From Nectonema munidae (Eukaryota > Nematomorpha > Nectonematoida > Nectonematidae), in contig JAUIRK010000892.1 in assembly GCA_030549495.1 (NCBI GenBank), positions 62,001-126,000 on the forward strand: a stretch of DNA of 64,000 nt, given 5' to 3'. Below the pieces are notes generated by a model. That model was given only the letters and a program-made list of their open reading frames with translations. It ran no database searches and was not told the DNA's origin. Within the stretch, counting starts at the first letter, position 1. Every line of letters begins with the position of its first letter. Below are positions 24,210-36,800 of this stretch, in pieces. The position numbers and the translations under genes are program-made.

Positions 24210-24760
24210 ATCTCTTTGCTAAATAAAATTCAATAATTTCTTTAGTTAATTTCTTCTTTGAATTTCTAATAATTTCAATTTTTCTAAATAAATCAAATAT
24301 ATAACAAAATAGAAAAAAGGTACGTAATATATCTATATTTTATCTGTTTTAATATATTCACAGTTAGAACTTCCCGTTTTTTATACTGATTTATAAAAAA
24401 TATTTTTTTTCAAAAAATTTAATTTTTAATTCGATTAATACGAAGTAAATTTTTTAAACAAAAAAATCTTAAAATTCAAAAATTATCATCAAGGTTATTT
24501 TTTAACTCATTATTCAAAAAAAAATGTAACCCTATCTCAAAAAAAATATATATAATACAAAACAAAACGTTTCTGAAAATTTTTATGAAATTTCTGGATC
24601 TGTAAAATAAGTAATAAAAAAAATTATATGAATAATACAAATTTCAACATTAGGATGTTTTAAATTTTCAAAAAAATAGTGAAATTTATAGATCAAAAAG
24701 TGGAACTTATTCACAAAATAAAAAACAAAAAAAGTCTAATTTACTAAATATAAAAAGTTA
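24210..24760. other. AT-rich stretch, probable 3' flank of piggyBac copy B
   Basis: Very AT-rich, no open frame, no recognised repeat; no CCC/TTAA terminus for copy B was found here. Confidence 0.35.
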
Positions 24761-24879
24761 TCCATCAAAAAAATAAACATTTGATAACTATAATTATAAG
24801 AAAAATAGAAATAGAAGTAAGGGTAATGACGTTAAAATGATAAATAAAATTGACAAAATTACAAATTAGAATTACAAAA

Positions 24880-26618
24880 AGAACAAACAAGAAAATAATT
24901 TTTTTACACATGAACTTTTTATAATTTGAACATCTTCTTGTGCCTCGTGTTCTAAGTCTATATTCTAAGATAGAGCAATATCCTCTGTTGGTAGAACTCT
25001 TTTCTATAATTTGTGGTGCTGGAAGAAACCCATAGTAAAAAAGGTTTTTGATGGGCCGTGAAATTTGGCTTATATTTGCGCGAATGCTCATAGAAATATG
25101 GCTAAGTTTTTTGAATAAACTTCAAAAAGATTTTCCTATTTCCTTAATGAATGGATACAGCACCCTCATGACAATTTGGCCTATATATGACCCATGTATT
25201 GTATGCAGCTATATCTAAATAAGTTAGAGAATGCCGCAACTGTTCATCGCCTAATTGGCTTGTAACAAATAAAATCCCTAGCCATTCAATTGAAACAATC
25301 TACTCCACTTTTATATTTGTTATATGAAATAAAGCTTCGGGTTTTATGAGATGTAATAGAAAGGGTTCTATTGTGTTTAGAAGACAAAACAAACTGCTTT
25401 AAAATCTTTCTTAGCCTGTCTCTCTCTGGAATATAAATAGAAAGTGATGAACAGTTTGAGTACACAATTCTACTTTCAGTTTCATTTAAATTTAGTGTAA
25501 ACAGTTTCAAAATATAAGGCACAAATCGACGAATTGGAATTATTGTCCCAAAAATTGTCAAATTTTTGAAAAGGACCCATTCTGCCAAAGCATGCGATGT
25601 AAAAAATTTATCTAAATAAATACCATAACTCAATGGCAGTTCACTACTTTCTATCAAGCGCTTTTAAATTTCTAAACTTGAAAAGTAGTTTTTGTCAAAC
25701 ATTTTCGGAATATAAATTTGGGGTTTCATAACACAAAATGTACTAGAATCATTTAGATGGTAAACTCTGATTCCGTAATCTCCAGGATTTTAAGGTCGTA
25801 AACTTTGAGTAAACACCCACCACGAAACTTCACTAACTGTTCATCAATGGTTACTGCATCAAGTTGGGTCCAAAATTTATGATATTTTTCTAAAAAATTA
25901 TTATGAATGTACCTTACAGTTGATATTTTGTCTAGATAATTTTTACTTCTAACGTCATCAAAACGAATAAAAATTTTTATAAATAAAAACATTCTTCTCC
26001 CGATTGCAGCGCGCAAAAAAAGATGCCATCTTTAGAAAAAAGAACTTTTGTTGCAATTCTTTGGTTTTTGCTTGTCCCAAAAAAATTAGACATCCGAAAT
26101 AGGCTAGCAGTTCGCTGATAACACATTTTTCATAACAAATTTTTAACTCTAGCCACTTGGAAGCTGTCTTCCTAAATCAAATAAATATGTATCTAGCTCC
26201 TTTACAGATTGCTTTATATTTTAAAAATAAGAATAGAAAAACTAGCTTACTTGTAATTTTCATTCGGCTTTTTTTGTGCCATTTAAAAAACATGAGAAAC
26301 TAAGGAAGGGTCGAAAAACAAGTCAACGATTTTTTCAATTTCTTTCAAGTTTTTCGTTTCATTGGATGGTCCACTTGGGTGGGAAAAAACATCACTACAA
26401 TTTCTTGCTTGAGCTCTACCTCTTGAGGACTGTTGAGACGCATAGAAGAACTTGGTTCCATCAGGGACTGTCAGAGAATATTCTTCTTCTTCTATTTCCA
26501 CTCCTTCAAGACAGTTCTAACCTCTTAAAACATATGAGGCATCTGAATCTGAAGTAGATATATACACTTCATCTTCTCCAGAGGAGCTTGGTGTCAGAGT
26601 TGAAGATGAAAATTCCAT
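24880..26618 (-). pseudogene. piggyBac-like transposase B, broken
   Basis: The probable start is the ATG at 26618 (MEFSSSTLTPSSSGEDE), followed by an in-frame stop and then EIEEEEYSLTVPDGTKFFYA (26501-26283). 26016-25753 has QLDAVTIDEQLVKFRGG, which carries the first catalytic Asp. 25657-25286 has YGIYLDKFFTSHAL (second Asp) and YNKYKSGVDCFN (third Asp). 25091-24765 holds the tail with a partial Cys-rich domain (GYCS...CSNYKKFMCKK). All three Asp motifs are visible, but at least four frame breaks separate them. Organisation matches copies A and C, with divergent sequence, so these are different piggyBac lineages or old copies. Confidence 0.85.
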
Positions 26619-26689
26619 ATTCAAATGAAAAATATTAAAATGGGGCAGAAAAAGTGAGCTGGGTAAGCAAACAATGAAACAAATAAGTA

Positions 26690-27085
26690 ATTGAAGAATT
26701 GCCAGGAAAAGTGAAATGTATTGACGTGATAAATGTCACATAAGAAAGAGAAAACGAATCATTTCCAACTAAATGAGAAATATAAAAACCGCGCAGAAAA
26801 GTTCACTAGAGAAACGAACTATGAAATGCCAGTAAAAGCAGGAGCGTATTTATGTGAAAGATGAATATATAGAAAGAATCAATTACAATCAAGTAAGAAA
26901 TATACAAACCGCGTATACATTTCAATCAAGTGAAAAGCAAGAAAAATCACTAGGGAAACGAACAATAAATTGCCAGTAAAAGCGGATGATATGAAAGATG
27001 AAAAAAAGATAAATAAATTTCTATAAAATGTGAAATAAACAAACCGCATAAAATAATGATAAATTGTCAGTTCAAGCGAAGTTTT
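26690..27085. repeat. 5' subterminal tandem repeats of piggyBac copy B
   Basis: The anchor GCCAGTAAAAGCGGA and variants occur at about 26700, 26828, 26972 and 27067. Each is preceded by CACTAGGGAAACGAACAATA-like sequence and followed by ATGAAAGATGAA and AACCGCG-like stretches. The spacing is about 127, 144 and 95 bp. The block lies just upstream of the copy B start codon in transposon orientation. Confidence 0.7.
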
Positions 27086-27178
27086 TAGCTAAAGTAAGAC
27101 ATTAAAGTATTTGAAATCTATTCTTTGAACATTATTAAATACAAATCATTCCTTTTACTTTAAGATTCATTTAAAACT

Positions 27179-27360
27179 ATGCCATCTAGAGGCTTTATAA
27201 GTTCATCAGATTTGTTTTGTTATGTTTCCGGTCTTCTAGCAGATAAATTCCATCGCAAAAATTTTACACCTTTTTAAAAAAAGCATATGAATTATATTTT
27301 GATTCAAAAGTTAATACGTCTAAGCCTTGAGCACCAAAATTTATTTGTCTAGCATGTGCA
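27179..27360 (+). pseudogene. Uncharacterised multicopy gene family, 5' half, split by a transposon
   Basis: From ATG 27179 the frame reads MPSRGFISSSDLFCYVSGLL, then ADKFHRKNFTPF, a stop, KKHMNYILIQKL, and PKFICLACA directly before the transposon at 27361. I remember a family, often multicopy in arthropods, beginning with a Cys-containing DLFCYVCGE-type motif, then NFTP and CYELYFGCKVGDQDK. It has no assigned function. The second half continues after the transposon. The whole gene is degraded. Confidence 0.5.
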
Positions 27361-30136
27361 TTAGGGTGGTCCAGAAAAATGAAATTTTGAATTTCTTTTC
27401 TACCTAGTCAAAATCTAGTTTAATTTTGATGAAAAACACTGTATATAAAGTTTGAAGCAAATCAATTAACAATTAGAGGTGGCTTAACAAGTGTTAATAT
27501 TTAGATGATGAAATATTACGTCATTTTATATACTCATCTATCTACATCATATTTATTTATTTATTATGTTACATTTTCTTTGAAGCAATTCTTCACTTTT
27601 GTGCTAATAATTCGCATTTCATCATATATTGCTCATTTTATATTTAAAAGAACAAAATCTTCTCTTCATTTTTTTGTATTGCTTGTTGTTTTAATGCCAA
27701 AAAAAGCGTGGTTTTGATCTTATTGAAGAAATCTCCGCAGTAATTCTTGGAGCTAAACTTCCCAGTATAGAGCAAGTGCTGAGTATGTTTTTACATCATC
27801 ATGTAACATTGGTGAAAGTGCATCTATTGTAACTAATGAAATAGAAGCTTACTCGATAAAAGCAAGACTTCCTGTTCAAAGAAATGACAAATTCAAGAAA
27901 AAGTAAAGAAATTGTTTAATCAATGGAAATTTTTAAAGAAAAACAAAAAAAAAGGAAAACAAGAAATAAAAGAAAAAAACTTTATATTTGAAATGAAAAA
28001 TCTGTTTGATGTGTGTGGCTCACGCCTATTCAATGTTTTTAATTAGTATTCAATAAAATATCAAATTTTTGAAAGCGCAGCGAGAACCAGGAGGCCGCGG
28101 CTCAATGCGTGCATTAGACTTTAAATTAAAAAACAAAGAAAAAAAATCAAAAGAGCGTGAAGAACAGCTAGAAAAGCGCAGACAAAAACATTTTGGTGAA
28201 AAATCTACTTTCCAGTTTCAGCATAGAGATTCTTCGCTTTCTGCAAGGTCGCGTAAAAAATCATTGTCTTTCCAATACTCAGATCAACAAGAGAATGCAC
28301 CTCCACAAAAAAACGTTTTCCACCTAGCAATCTCTGCACTCAAGAGCTTATAGCTGCCTTAGATCGCACTGGAATAACAGATCGTAATGCTTGGTTTGTG
28401 GTAGCTGAAACTGTTAGAAGTCTTGAAAAAGATCCTAGCAAGCTCAATATCAGCCGTTACAGCGTAAAAGGATATAGAGAAAAACACCGTGAAGAACAAT
28501 GGACAAACTTAAAAAACATATTTAAAGCGGAAGGCAAAACCTGCATTGTGCATTGGGATGGCAAATTAATACCATCTCTTATTTGCTCAACAACATCCAT
28601 AGAGCGCCTTTCAGTCTCAATAACAGCTGTTTCTACTGGAGAAACACAAATTCTAGGAGTACCAAAACTTGCTTCGAAAACAGACAAGAATCAAGCTGCA
28701 GCAGTTTATAAACTTTTACAAGAATGGTGTTTAGAAGAAAAATTGCAGGCTTTTCCTTTGATACAACTGCATCAAACACTGGACGTTTATCAGGAGCATG
28801 TACTCTTCTAGAAGAAAGACTTTCTCGCAATGTACTTAATTTAGCTTGTCGCCATCACATTTACGAATTAGTTCTTGGTGCCGTATTTTCTACATGTTCT
28901 GGAGCTACTTCAGGTCCCAATGTTCAACTTTTCCATCGATTTAAAAAAAATGGATTTCATTTGACAAGTCCAATTATCAAACTGCAAAAGATTTAAAACA
29001 GCGTCAACCTTACAAAGATCGTGTTATAAAGTTTGCAAAATCTAAGCGGGCACAAGGAAATTATAGAGATGATTACAGCGAATTCTTGAAACTTGCAATT
29101 ATTTGCTTTAGCGGGAATCTAGAAAATTTTTAATTTAAGAAGCCAAGAGCTTTTCATCATGTTAAATGAATGGCAAAAGTCTTGTATTGTATAAATATTT
29201 GGATGTTCCGAAAACAATTCAAAGATCTCACTCAACTTGAAGAATTATGTGTTTATGATGTAAGCATTTTTTCTATTTCAATTTATTTGGAAGCTTGGTA
29301 TTCTGCTTCTGATGCCGCAGTTGCTCCGCTAACAGATTTAAAATTTCTGAAAAAACTAAACTTATATCATAATGAGTGTGTTGGAAAAGTGGCAAAAGAC
29401 AAACTGCATAAACATTTGTGGTATGTGTCAGAAGAGCTTGTGGCATTTTCTTTGTTTGATGAATTTGTTTGACAGGGACAAAAAGAGCTATAGTGAAAGT
29501 CATGATTTCTACAAAAAAAAATGAAAGCGAGAAGAAGAATGATAAAATCAAAAATCCCCCTAAGAGGGTTGAACTGATAAGTTCCTTAATTCCACCACTT
29601 GAATTTTTCGCAACTCACAAGTCATTGAGTTTTTTCAAACACTTTGAAATTAAAACTGATTTTTTAAATGAAGATCCAAAAAACTCGAAAGAAAATGCAT
29701 AATATAAAGATGGTTTAAAAAAAAATTAAAAATCTTCTGGTAATTAACGATGTTGCAGAGGGGGGAGTCAAACTTATTGAAGAGTTAAACGCGATTACAC
29801 TACAAAAGAAGAACAGCTACAATTTGTTCTATGTGTTGTTTCGCAACAACGTAAAATATTTCTTACATCGTCGAAATCTTTGATAGCATCTGGACCACAA
29901 TGAGTGCTTGGCAAGCATGATACCTCCGTCTATGAAGGGATAATACCCAGTAGTTGAATACTCCTGGGGGATCCAGAAGCCTGCTACTCAATGATCTTGA
30001 GCCACCCCTAAACAGTATTTGCCAAGCTTCAAATTTTGCACACATCTGTTTCATATCAAAAGGAAACAGAATCACACCAGGGAGCAAAAAAAAATCTAAA
30101 TTTCATTTTACTCCTATATGCAGTGGACCACCCTAA
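27361..30136 (+). mobile_element. 2.8-kb DNA transposon with 13-bp inverted ends and 6-bp target duplication (tentatively IS3EU-like)
   Basis: TTAGGGTGGTCCA at 27361-27373 is matched by its exact complement TGGACCACCCTAA at 30124-30136. TGTGCA lies immediately outside at both ends (27355-27360 and 30137-30142). The element encloses one plus-strand transposase-like pseudogene and interrupts a gene of another family, with both halves recognisable. A 6-bp duplication and the coding content would fit the IS3EU superfamily as I remember it, but that assignment is an inference. Confidence 0.75.
27690..29880 (+). pseudogene. RNase H-like transposase candidate (D...D...CxxH...E), broken
   Basis: Segments in order: about 27728-27776 DLIEEISAVILGAKLPSIEQ; 27860-27945 KARLPVQRNDKFKKKVKKLF; 28069-28353, a lysine/glutamate-rich coiled stretch (AQREPGGRGSMRALDFKLKN); 28398-28811 with IVHWDGKLIPS (candidate first Asp) and TGETQILGVPKL; 28750-28990 with AGFSFDTTASNTGRLSGACT (second Asp) and NLACRHHIYELVLGAVFST (a CxxH motif); 29170-29472 with YCINIWMFRKQFKDLTQLEE and HLWYVSEELVAFSLFDEFV; 29745-29800 with LLVINDVAEGGVKLIEELN (candidate Glu). 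I recognise this as a recurrent uncharacterised protein family in aphids, crustaceans and Hydra. Several frameshifts and stops. The catalytic role is inferred from the D/D/CxxH/E order and the flanking inverted ends. Confidence 0.65.
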
Positions 30137-31120
30137 TGTGCATAGAAAATCGAAGAAGAACATTCATATGCCATTCGGAGTTCCAACGATATGGCGAGAA
30201 TCAAGCAACCACTTTACTGACTGCTATTTTTGTTTAACGAGTGAGTGTCTTCGGCTTTTCATATAAAACTTATCATTCTGTAAAATATCCAGAAGTTGAT
30301 TCAGTTTCAAAACCGGTTCCTCATCTATAAGTTGACCAATACGAATACAACCTACAAATTACACAGTTGATGAAGGAAAACAATAGCATTCAACTTCTTC
30401 CAGCTATGATTCTGACAATGACTACCAGGCTGAAAAGGATATACATTTAGTGAATAATGAGGATCTTTTTGACCTTGTCTGAGATTTGGCTTTAACAAAA
30501 GGTCAGGCCGACTTACTCGGTTCACGTCTCAAAAATTTAATTTGCTGGCACCTGGTACTTCGTAACAGGCATAAGAAACTTGTTAAATTCTTCGCGATGA
30601 ATGACACACTTTGCTACTGCTCGGACATTGAGGAATTTTTGGCATACCTGGGATTGAAAACTTTACTGAAGAATGGCGATTGTTCATTGATTCATCTAAA
30701 ACAAGCTTGAAAGCAATATTATTGCACAATGGTAACGAAAATGCATCAATTCCTGTGTAATATTCTATTCATCTTAAATATGAAAGCATGTCATTTCTTC
30801 TTGTAAAAATAAAGTATTGTCAATATAAATGGTTCATCTGTGGTGATTTAAAGGTTGTTAAAATTTTAATGGGCTTGTAGATAGGATACACAAAATACTG
30901 TTGTTTTATTTGCGAATGGGGCAGGAGAGATAGAAACCAACACTACGTGTAAAAGATTTGGTCAATTAGAAATTCATTTCATACAGGAGAGAAAAATGTT
31001 CTTCGTATGCCATTGATTAAAAAAAAATAAACTGCTCATGCCACCTCTCCACATGAAGTTGAGCCTCATGAAAAACTTTGTGAAGACGCTAAATATTGAA
31101 TCAGAAGCTTTCAAATATTT
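30137..31120 (+). pseudogene. Uncharacterised multicopy gene family, 3' half, broken
   Basis: After the transposon the frame reads RKSKKNIHMPFGVPTIWRES, NHFTDCYFCLTS, then YHSVKYPEVDSVSKPVPH. 30486-30710 gives LTKGQADLLGSRLKNL, and other frames give EEWRLFIDSSKTSLKAILLH, IKYCQYKWFICGDLKVV, GYTKYCCFICEWGRRDRNQH and NVLRMPLI. This follows a family with MPFGVPMVWREP, DCYFC, EWRLFIDSSK and FLCEWDSRAR motifs that I remember only as 'uncharacterised protein'. The FIDSS...LLHNGN stretch resembles an RNase H strand; this is an inference. Many breaks. Confidence 0.55.
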
Positions 31121-31379
31121 AAAGACTATGTTCAAATTGTAGAAAACTGCATCAGCTTTAAATTTAATTAACTTTTTTAATTTTAAGTAAACTATAAGAT
31201 AAAGGATATTATATGTATACCACCCCGTTTGCCTTTTTTTTTTAGTTTTTTTTAAATCACATTAAATTTTAACATAATGTATTTTTTTATACTCTTAATC
31301 TATATTTAAAATTTCAGCAAAATTCTATATTTTATGTGAAAGATATTCGCGCATAAAAAATGTTACAATTAAATACATA

Positions 31380-31560
31380 GTATCGTCAAAGCAATCTCGG
31401 CATATTTTAATGCCCCGGAGCTTTGCCAAGCTCCTAATATCTTGTCAAAGCAATTTCGGCATCCTCCGGAGCTTTGTCAAGCACCTATTATATCTTGTCA
31501 AAGCAATCTCAGCATATTTTAATGCTTTCGGAGCTTTCCTAAGCTCCCTATCCAAAATAA
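31380..31560 (+). repeat. Three-unit minisatellite (53-59 bp)
   Basis: GTCAAAGCAATCTCGGCAT recurs at 31385, 31444 and 31497 with GGAGCTTTGCCAAGCTCC between copies. Units contain a short palindrome GGAGCTT...AAGCTCC that could form a hairpin. A lone relative lies at 35566-35612 (GCAGCTTTGACAAGCTTCTA, then ATATCTTGT). Confidence 0.75.
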
Positions 31561-31599
31561 GAATAAGATTATTGGGCTTTAGCTGCATCTCGTAGAAGG

Positions 31600-33570
31600 C
31601 AAGAGAAACACTACTATATATGTGAACTAATCTTTATACATATGTCTATCATATAATTAACATACACACACCACTTCATATAAACTAACCCCTCTCTTTT
31701 CCTTTGTTATAGGTTTTTCTTATACATGTTACTCCAATCACAGCAACTCACCACCCTCCTCCTCCAGTTGGTAGTTGAAGATCTGTTGATGAACATAGTG
31801 GCCGAAAATTTATCTCCAAATAATTTTATTTGAATAAAGACATTTTACTTCTGAATTTACTTTTTATAATTTCTACATCTTTTTCAATGACGCAGTGCTA
31901 CTTGATTTATACTTAGTTATATATTCATTCAGTTACTTTTTCAAGCACACACATCTTCTGAATTAATTTCACATACATGTCATAAAAAGATTAATTAACA
32001 GATGATGAAAAACATTAACATTTAATGTGTAAAAATACATTGTAAATATTAGATTCTGTGAGAGGAATAAATTATGTGATATGCGATGTTAATCAAAGTG
32101 CCGTAAGGCCGCTGAAATGATTACGTGTTCGAAATTTTGTATCAAATATACCAAATAACATTGGAGAATAAAAGCAGTAAAAATAAAACAAGTAATTAAA
32201 GTTTGATAAAATATAGAACATTAAGTTCTTGTTTACTAAGACTACAGTATGTGCTAAGAATATCAATTATTTTTATACAGAAATAGGAAAATTGAATAAA
32301 TTTAAAACTTTATAGATATTAGGGGCAAAAATAATATTAAAAGTTATATTATGCATGCAAATGTATTTGAAGTATATTTGATGTTTTTTTTATATATTTG
32401 AAGTTTTTTTATAAAGTATATAATGTAGAAATATATATTAGTAATCAATTATATATAGTAATCAATCAAGATACAAAAAAATGGTTTAATTAATTTTAAA
32501 AAGACCCAGTCTATAATAGGCATAGATAAAAATTAAACTTGATTAAAAATGTTTACCTGCTAAAAAAAAGGGTATTTAAGCAAAAATACTTTCTTATTAA
32601 GCTCGGAGCAAGAAGTTGTGAATTTAAATCACATTCATTGGAAGAGCATTTGCATATGTCGGAAATTTTAGCAAGAAACGAAGGACGAAAGACATCCATG
32701 AAATTGTAGACTGCCGCCATGCACCCACTCTTTTTTTAAATATGGATATCCTAAAAAAGTTGCAGATTTGCAAAGGACTAGGAAGTGAAGTTGAGAGGGT
32801 ACTTCCTTTAAAAAGTTATATTATAACATGAATGCCGATATCTACATTCTTTTCTATGGATAGATTCATAGCAGATAAATATACGATTATGTAGAGTACA
32901 AGTTATCTCTCGCTTATTTAATAACTGAAGCGAAACACGCCGATTTGATGGCATGCGAGCATAAAATTAGTTCTGATATTAATAACGAATTGCAGAACTC
33001 ACAATAAGAATTTTACCAGAACCAGTTAGTCATATGAAAAGCGAACACTATATTCTCGCGCAGGGTACATTTCTTTTTCAAGAATTTTGATATAAGAGTT
33101 TCTACTCACAAGACACATATTATTCAATTTTATGTACATTTAATATGTTCATTATTTTACATAATTTATATTGTCATTATTTTATTATAGTTTGGAATAT
33201 AAAAAGATGCGCCTTTCAAAAATACTTAGAGAAAATATTTTTTAACAATTAATGTCCATTTTACACAGTTTCAAGATCTGAAATTTAGCCTAAATCAAAA
33301 TTTAAAGCACAAACAAAAGTACAAGCCATCACTTAATTAATTAATAATAATTAAATGATAGACAAGGTAGATATTTTTGATTCAGAATATCAAACAATGC
33401 GTTGCTAAGATGGACATAAATTATATATCTGCATAAATTAGACACGAGGCGACACATTGGTAATTTAAATACTGAGATTGCTATTAAAAATAAAATCTTT
33501 TTTTTATATTGATAGAGACTGAAAAAATAGATGTAGCTATTTATAATTATATAAAGCAAAATTTTACTCT
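31600..33570. other. AT-rich stretch without recognised gene
   Basis: No frame has a motif I can name. 31760-31815 shares an approximate 50-bp segment (TTGATGAACATAGTGGCCGA) with 58640-58690 (CTCGATGAACATAGTGATCA), pointing to an unidentified dispersed repeat. Confidence 0.45.
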
Positions 33571-33576
33571 CTATTG

Positions 33577-33876
33577 CAGGGATCGGCAACCCGTCGACCC
33601 CTTCATAGAATATTTGTCTTGACATCGACCCCCATCCCACATAGAAATGTTTCATAAAAACATTAATCAATGTCGAACAATTAAGAGAAAAATACAAACG
33701 AAAAATCTTTCATATATCTTATACTATACAATGTCCAAAGCTATGAAAAGAAGATTTATTACAACTCTAAAGTAAAAAAAGCTTAGCACAATTTGGTAAG
33801 TTTGTCTATCTTATTGACCCTTAAAGATATGTTATCGACCGCCAGGGGTCGATATCGACCACTTTGTCGATTCCTG
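33577..33876. mobile_element. hAT-type MITE (300 bp)
   Basis: The left end CAGGGATCGGCAACCCGTCG is inverted against the right end, reversed CAGGAATCGACAAAGTGGTC; internal GTCGACCCCTTC / ATCGACCCCTGG also mirror each other. CAGGGnTCGGCAACC is a classic hAT end. The flanking octamers CTCTATTG and CTAGTGTG match at only four positions, so the target duplication has decayed. Confidence 0.65.
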
Positions 33877-33899
33877 CTAGTGTGATAAATTTCTACTAC

Positions 33900-36800
33900 T
33901 TTCCGAGGTAAGTTGGCCCCTCTCATCCGTGTTGAAAATTTCGATTATAAAAAGTTAAATGTATTTTTTTATTTTTTCTCTTTAAACTTGGTACATAGAA
34001 ACAATTATAAAAAGTGTAATTTTCATGAAATACTTATAGAATAGTTTGTTTTAGCTTAGATTTGCTATATTGACATCTCAAAATATTTTTTTCTTTATAT
34101 TTTGTTTTAAATAGAATACCTTTAAACAAAAATAAAAAACGTTTCAAACTATTTATTGTTTAGGTTATCTAAAACATCTTTTTTTTATTGACACCTCTAA
34201 AAAAATGTTGAAATCCAAAAGATTTTACCTTTATATTTTGCTGTAAATAGAATATATTTAAATAAAATAGAAAAAAAGCTTCAAACTTATTTATTTATTT
34301 TACGTTGGATTCGCTATATTCACATTTTAAATCGAATACAATTTTTTCTATATATTTTGCTTTAAATAGAATATAATTGAATAAAAATTGAAAAAAAAGT
34401 TTCATACCCGTTTATTTTAGAATGAGTTCGCCTGGCTTCGCTAAAACGTAATACCGCAACATAATATCGCTAGTGAGATCAATATTTTTCGTCACTTGTG
34501 TCGATTGCTGATGAAATTTACGAATTCGTTTGATTCACTAGTTTTGTGTTGATTGTACAATGTACATCGCACAATCATGTTGCTGTGAGTGCTGAAGAGA
34601 TTTTATCAACAAGAACGCATCATTATAGTTGTGCTTGAAGCAGAGCAAAGGTGTAATGAGAAAATAAAAAATCAGTAGTGCTAAGTTTCCACATACTTTA
34701 TTTAGACAACGGATGTACGTACAAACTCCCGCCCGCTAGCAAAATTGCGCCTGTAAGAATTTTTACAGCGCTTCAGACTTATATACTCGTATGGAAAAAA
34801 ACTATTTTTTTTCACTTATATTTTATAATAGAATTATAATTGGAAAAAGTCAATCATTTATCTATAAAAGGAAGTAAGACCTAACTAAGGGTTAGACCAC
34901 TCTAAACTTTTTTTTCTTGGTAAAATTCTTTAGAGAAAAATGGTCTAATTAATCCTACAAATACATACAACCAAACTGACACCTCATTGAGAAGCAAAAC
35001 AAGATCATATGTAGCCTCTCTAACTAGAAAACATCTCTAATTTTGTAACGAAAGTGAACCTTCCATTTTGTCGAACCTTTCATTCCATTGACATTTTTCA
35101 CATATCAATAACTTTTTGGTTTTTGTATTGATAGACTTGAAATTTTAACATAACTTGACTCTCCACTATTAGAACATATACTGTGAGGTACTTAAATTTC
35201 GCAAGAACAAAATATCGCGAATTATCGTTCAAAACAAATTCGCGGTTAAAGATTTCTAAAGTTTTAGATACTTAGGCAAAAAAATAGTTTTTTTAACTTG
35301 TAATATAGAAATTACAGTGATTTTTAATTTTATATATGAAAGATTTTAAATGTTATAAAAAATTTCATATAAAAAAATTTGAAAGTCTTGAAATTAAGTT
35401 CCCGAAATTTTCATGTTAGTGAATTTGGCGAATTAAATTCCCTACCAAAATTTCTTATTTTAGAGTATTCATAATGTTATTGCTTTCCAAAATCAAAAAG
35501 CTAATTAGTTTGTAGTTGAAAAATCATAGATTTTATTTAGTATTTTGGCAAATTTTCTTATCATGTTTTGACGCTTCCGCAGCTTTGACAAGCTTCTAAT
35601 ATCTTGTACAGAAAAACCTTTCATGTTCTGCTTCTAATGGCTACATTAGGTTAAAAGAAAATGGTAGTGCAATAATCCCTGAAACCATCTAACAGAATAT
35701 AAGAATAGGAACAAGTTTACATCTAAAAGAATAATCTCGTATATTGCATTGCTCTTTTGCAAAAAAATTGGGAACAGCAAATTACTGACTTCTTTCAAAC
35801 AGGACTTGTAACAAGAGAGAAATCAAGCAATAAAATAATGCTCTTTGGTTGGTGTCATAGTGACGATTGTCGTATATAGCGAATATGTTCATTAGTGCTG
35901 AATGCTGATATTATAGGACTTCTTTTTGACTAAAAATTATGCGAATACTGACTTCAGGCCATATATGAAAAAGCTTTATACTCAAGCAGCATACTAAATA
36001 TTTGTTAGAATTGCAGCTCACTCCTCCAGATTCGAGTAAGTTTGTATTTTTGCTACTCCTAATCGATGAACAAATATAAATTCCTTGTGATAAAAAAGAT
36101 ATGCCTTGTGTGTTCTTTCCGCATGTATTTATTTGCAAACTAAAGTCCCGACGTAAACTGAAAATCTTTCGTCATTCCTCAAGTTCAAATTTGAAAGCTA
36201 AAACCAAATAATTCATCTTACAAAACAATGTCAATTTTTTCTCAAATTTATTATTTAGTTATTGACATATTTTTTGAATTTTTAATCTATTTAAAAAAAT
36301 TATATATTATTTTAATAATTTATGCTAAAGTGCTCAAGGGTTTTTTGAAATAAGTTAAGTTATAAAAATAGGAGGCAAAGTTTCAAACAATTTATCTTAT
36401 AGGCAAATAATATTTCAACTCTAAAACTTTTTCTTAATTTTATTTTAATAACATCTGAAAGCTCTTAATTTTGTTCTAATTATAGGATAAACTTTTAAAA
36501 ATTGAAAAGTTAATGAACTGTTCAAGATATTAACTGTTATTTAGAATTAGTCGAATTGTTTATTTTAAAAAATCAGTACTAGCTTTTAAATTTTTATCAA
36601 AAAAATAAAATATTTAGTTTGAAAATATTATGAATTTTACAGGTTTTAGTTTTCAAAATTTAAAGGTATATGCATATATTTGACCCTATTCCATTCTTAT
36701 GTTTCGAAAATATGTTTAAGATTTTACTGAAAGCACAAAAATTCAAATATTTTAAACATTATTAATAGCATAAAATGTCTTTTTTTCTTTGAAAATAAAA

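Noticed and set aside
34430-34800. Possible solo LTR or host promoter/exon in a GC-richer patch
   Set aside because: No terminal dinucleotides, target duplication, second copy or coding motif could be shown; the same holds for 59110-59230.
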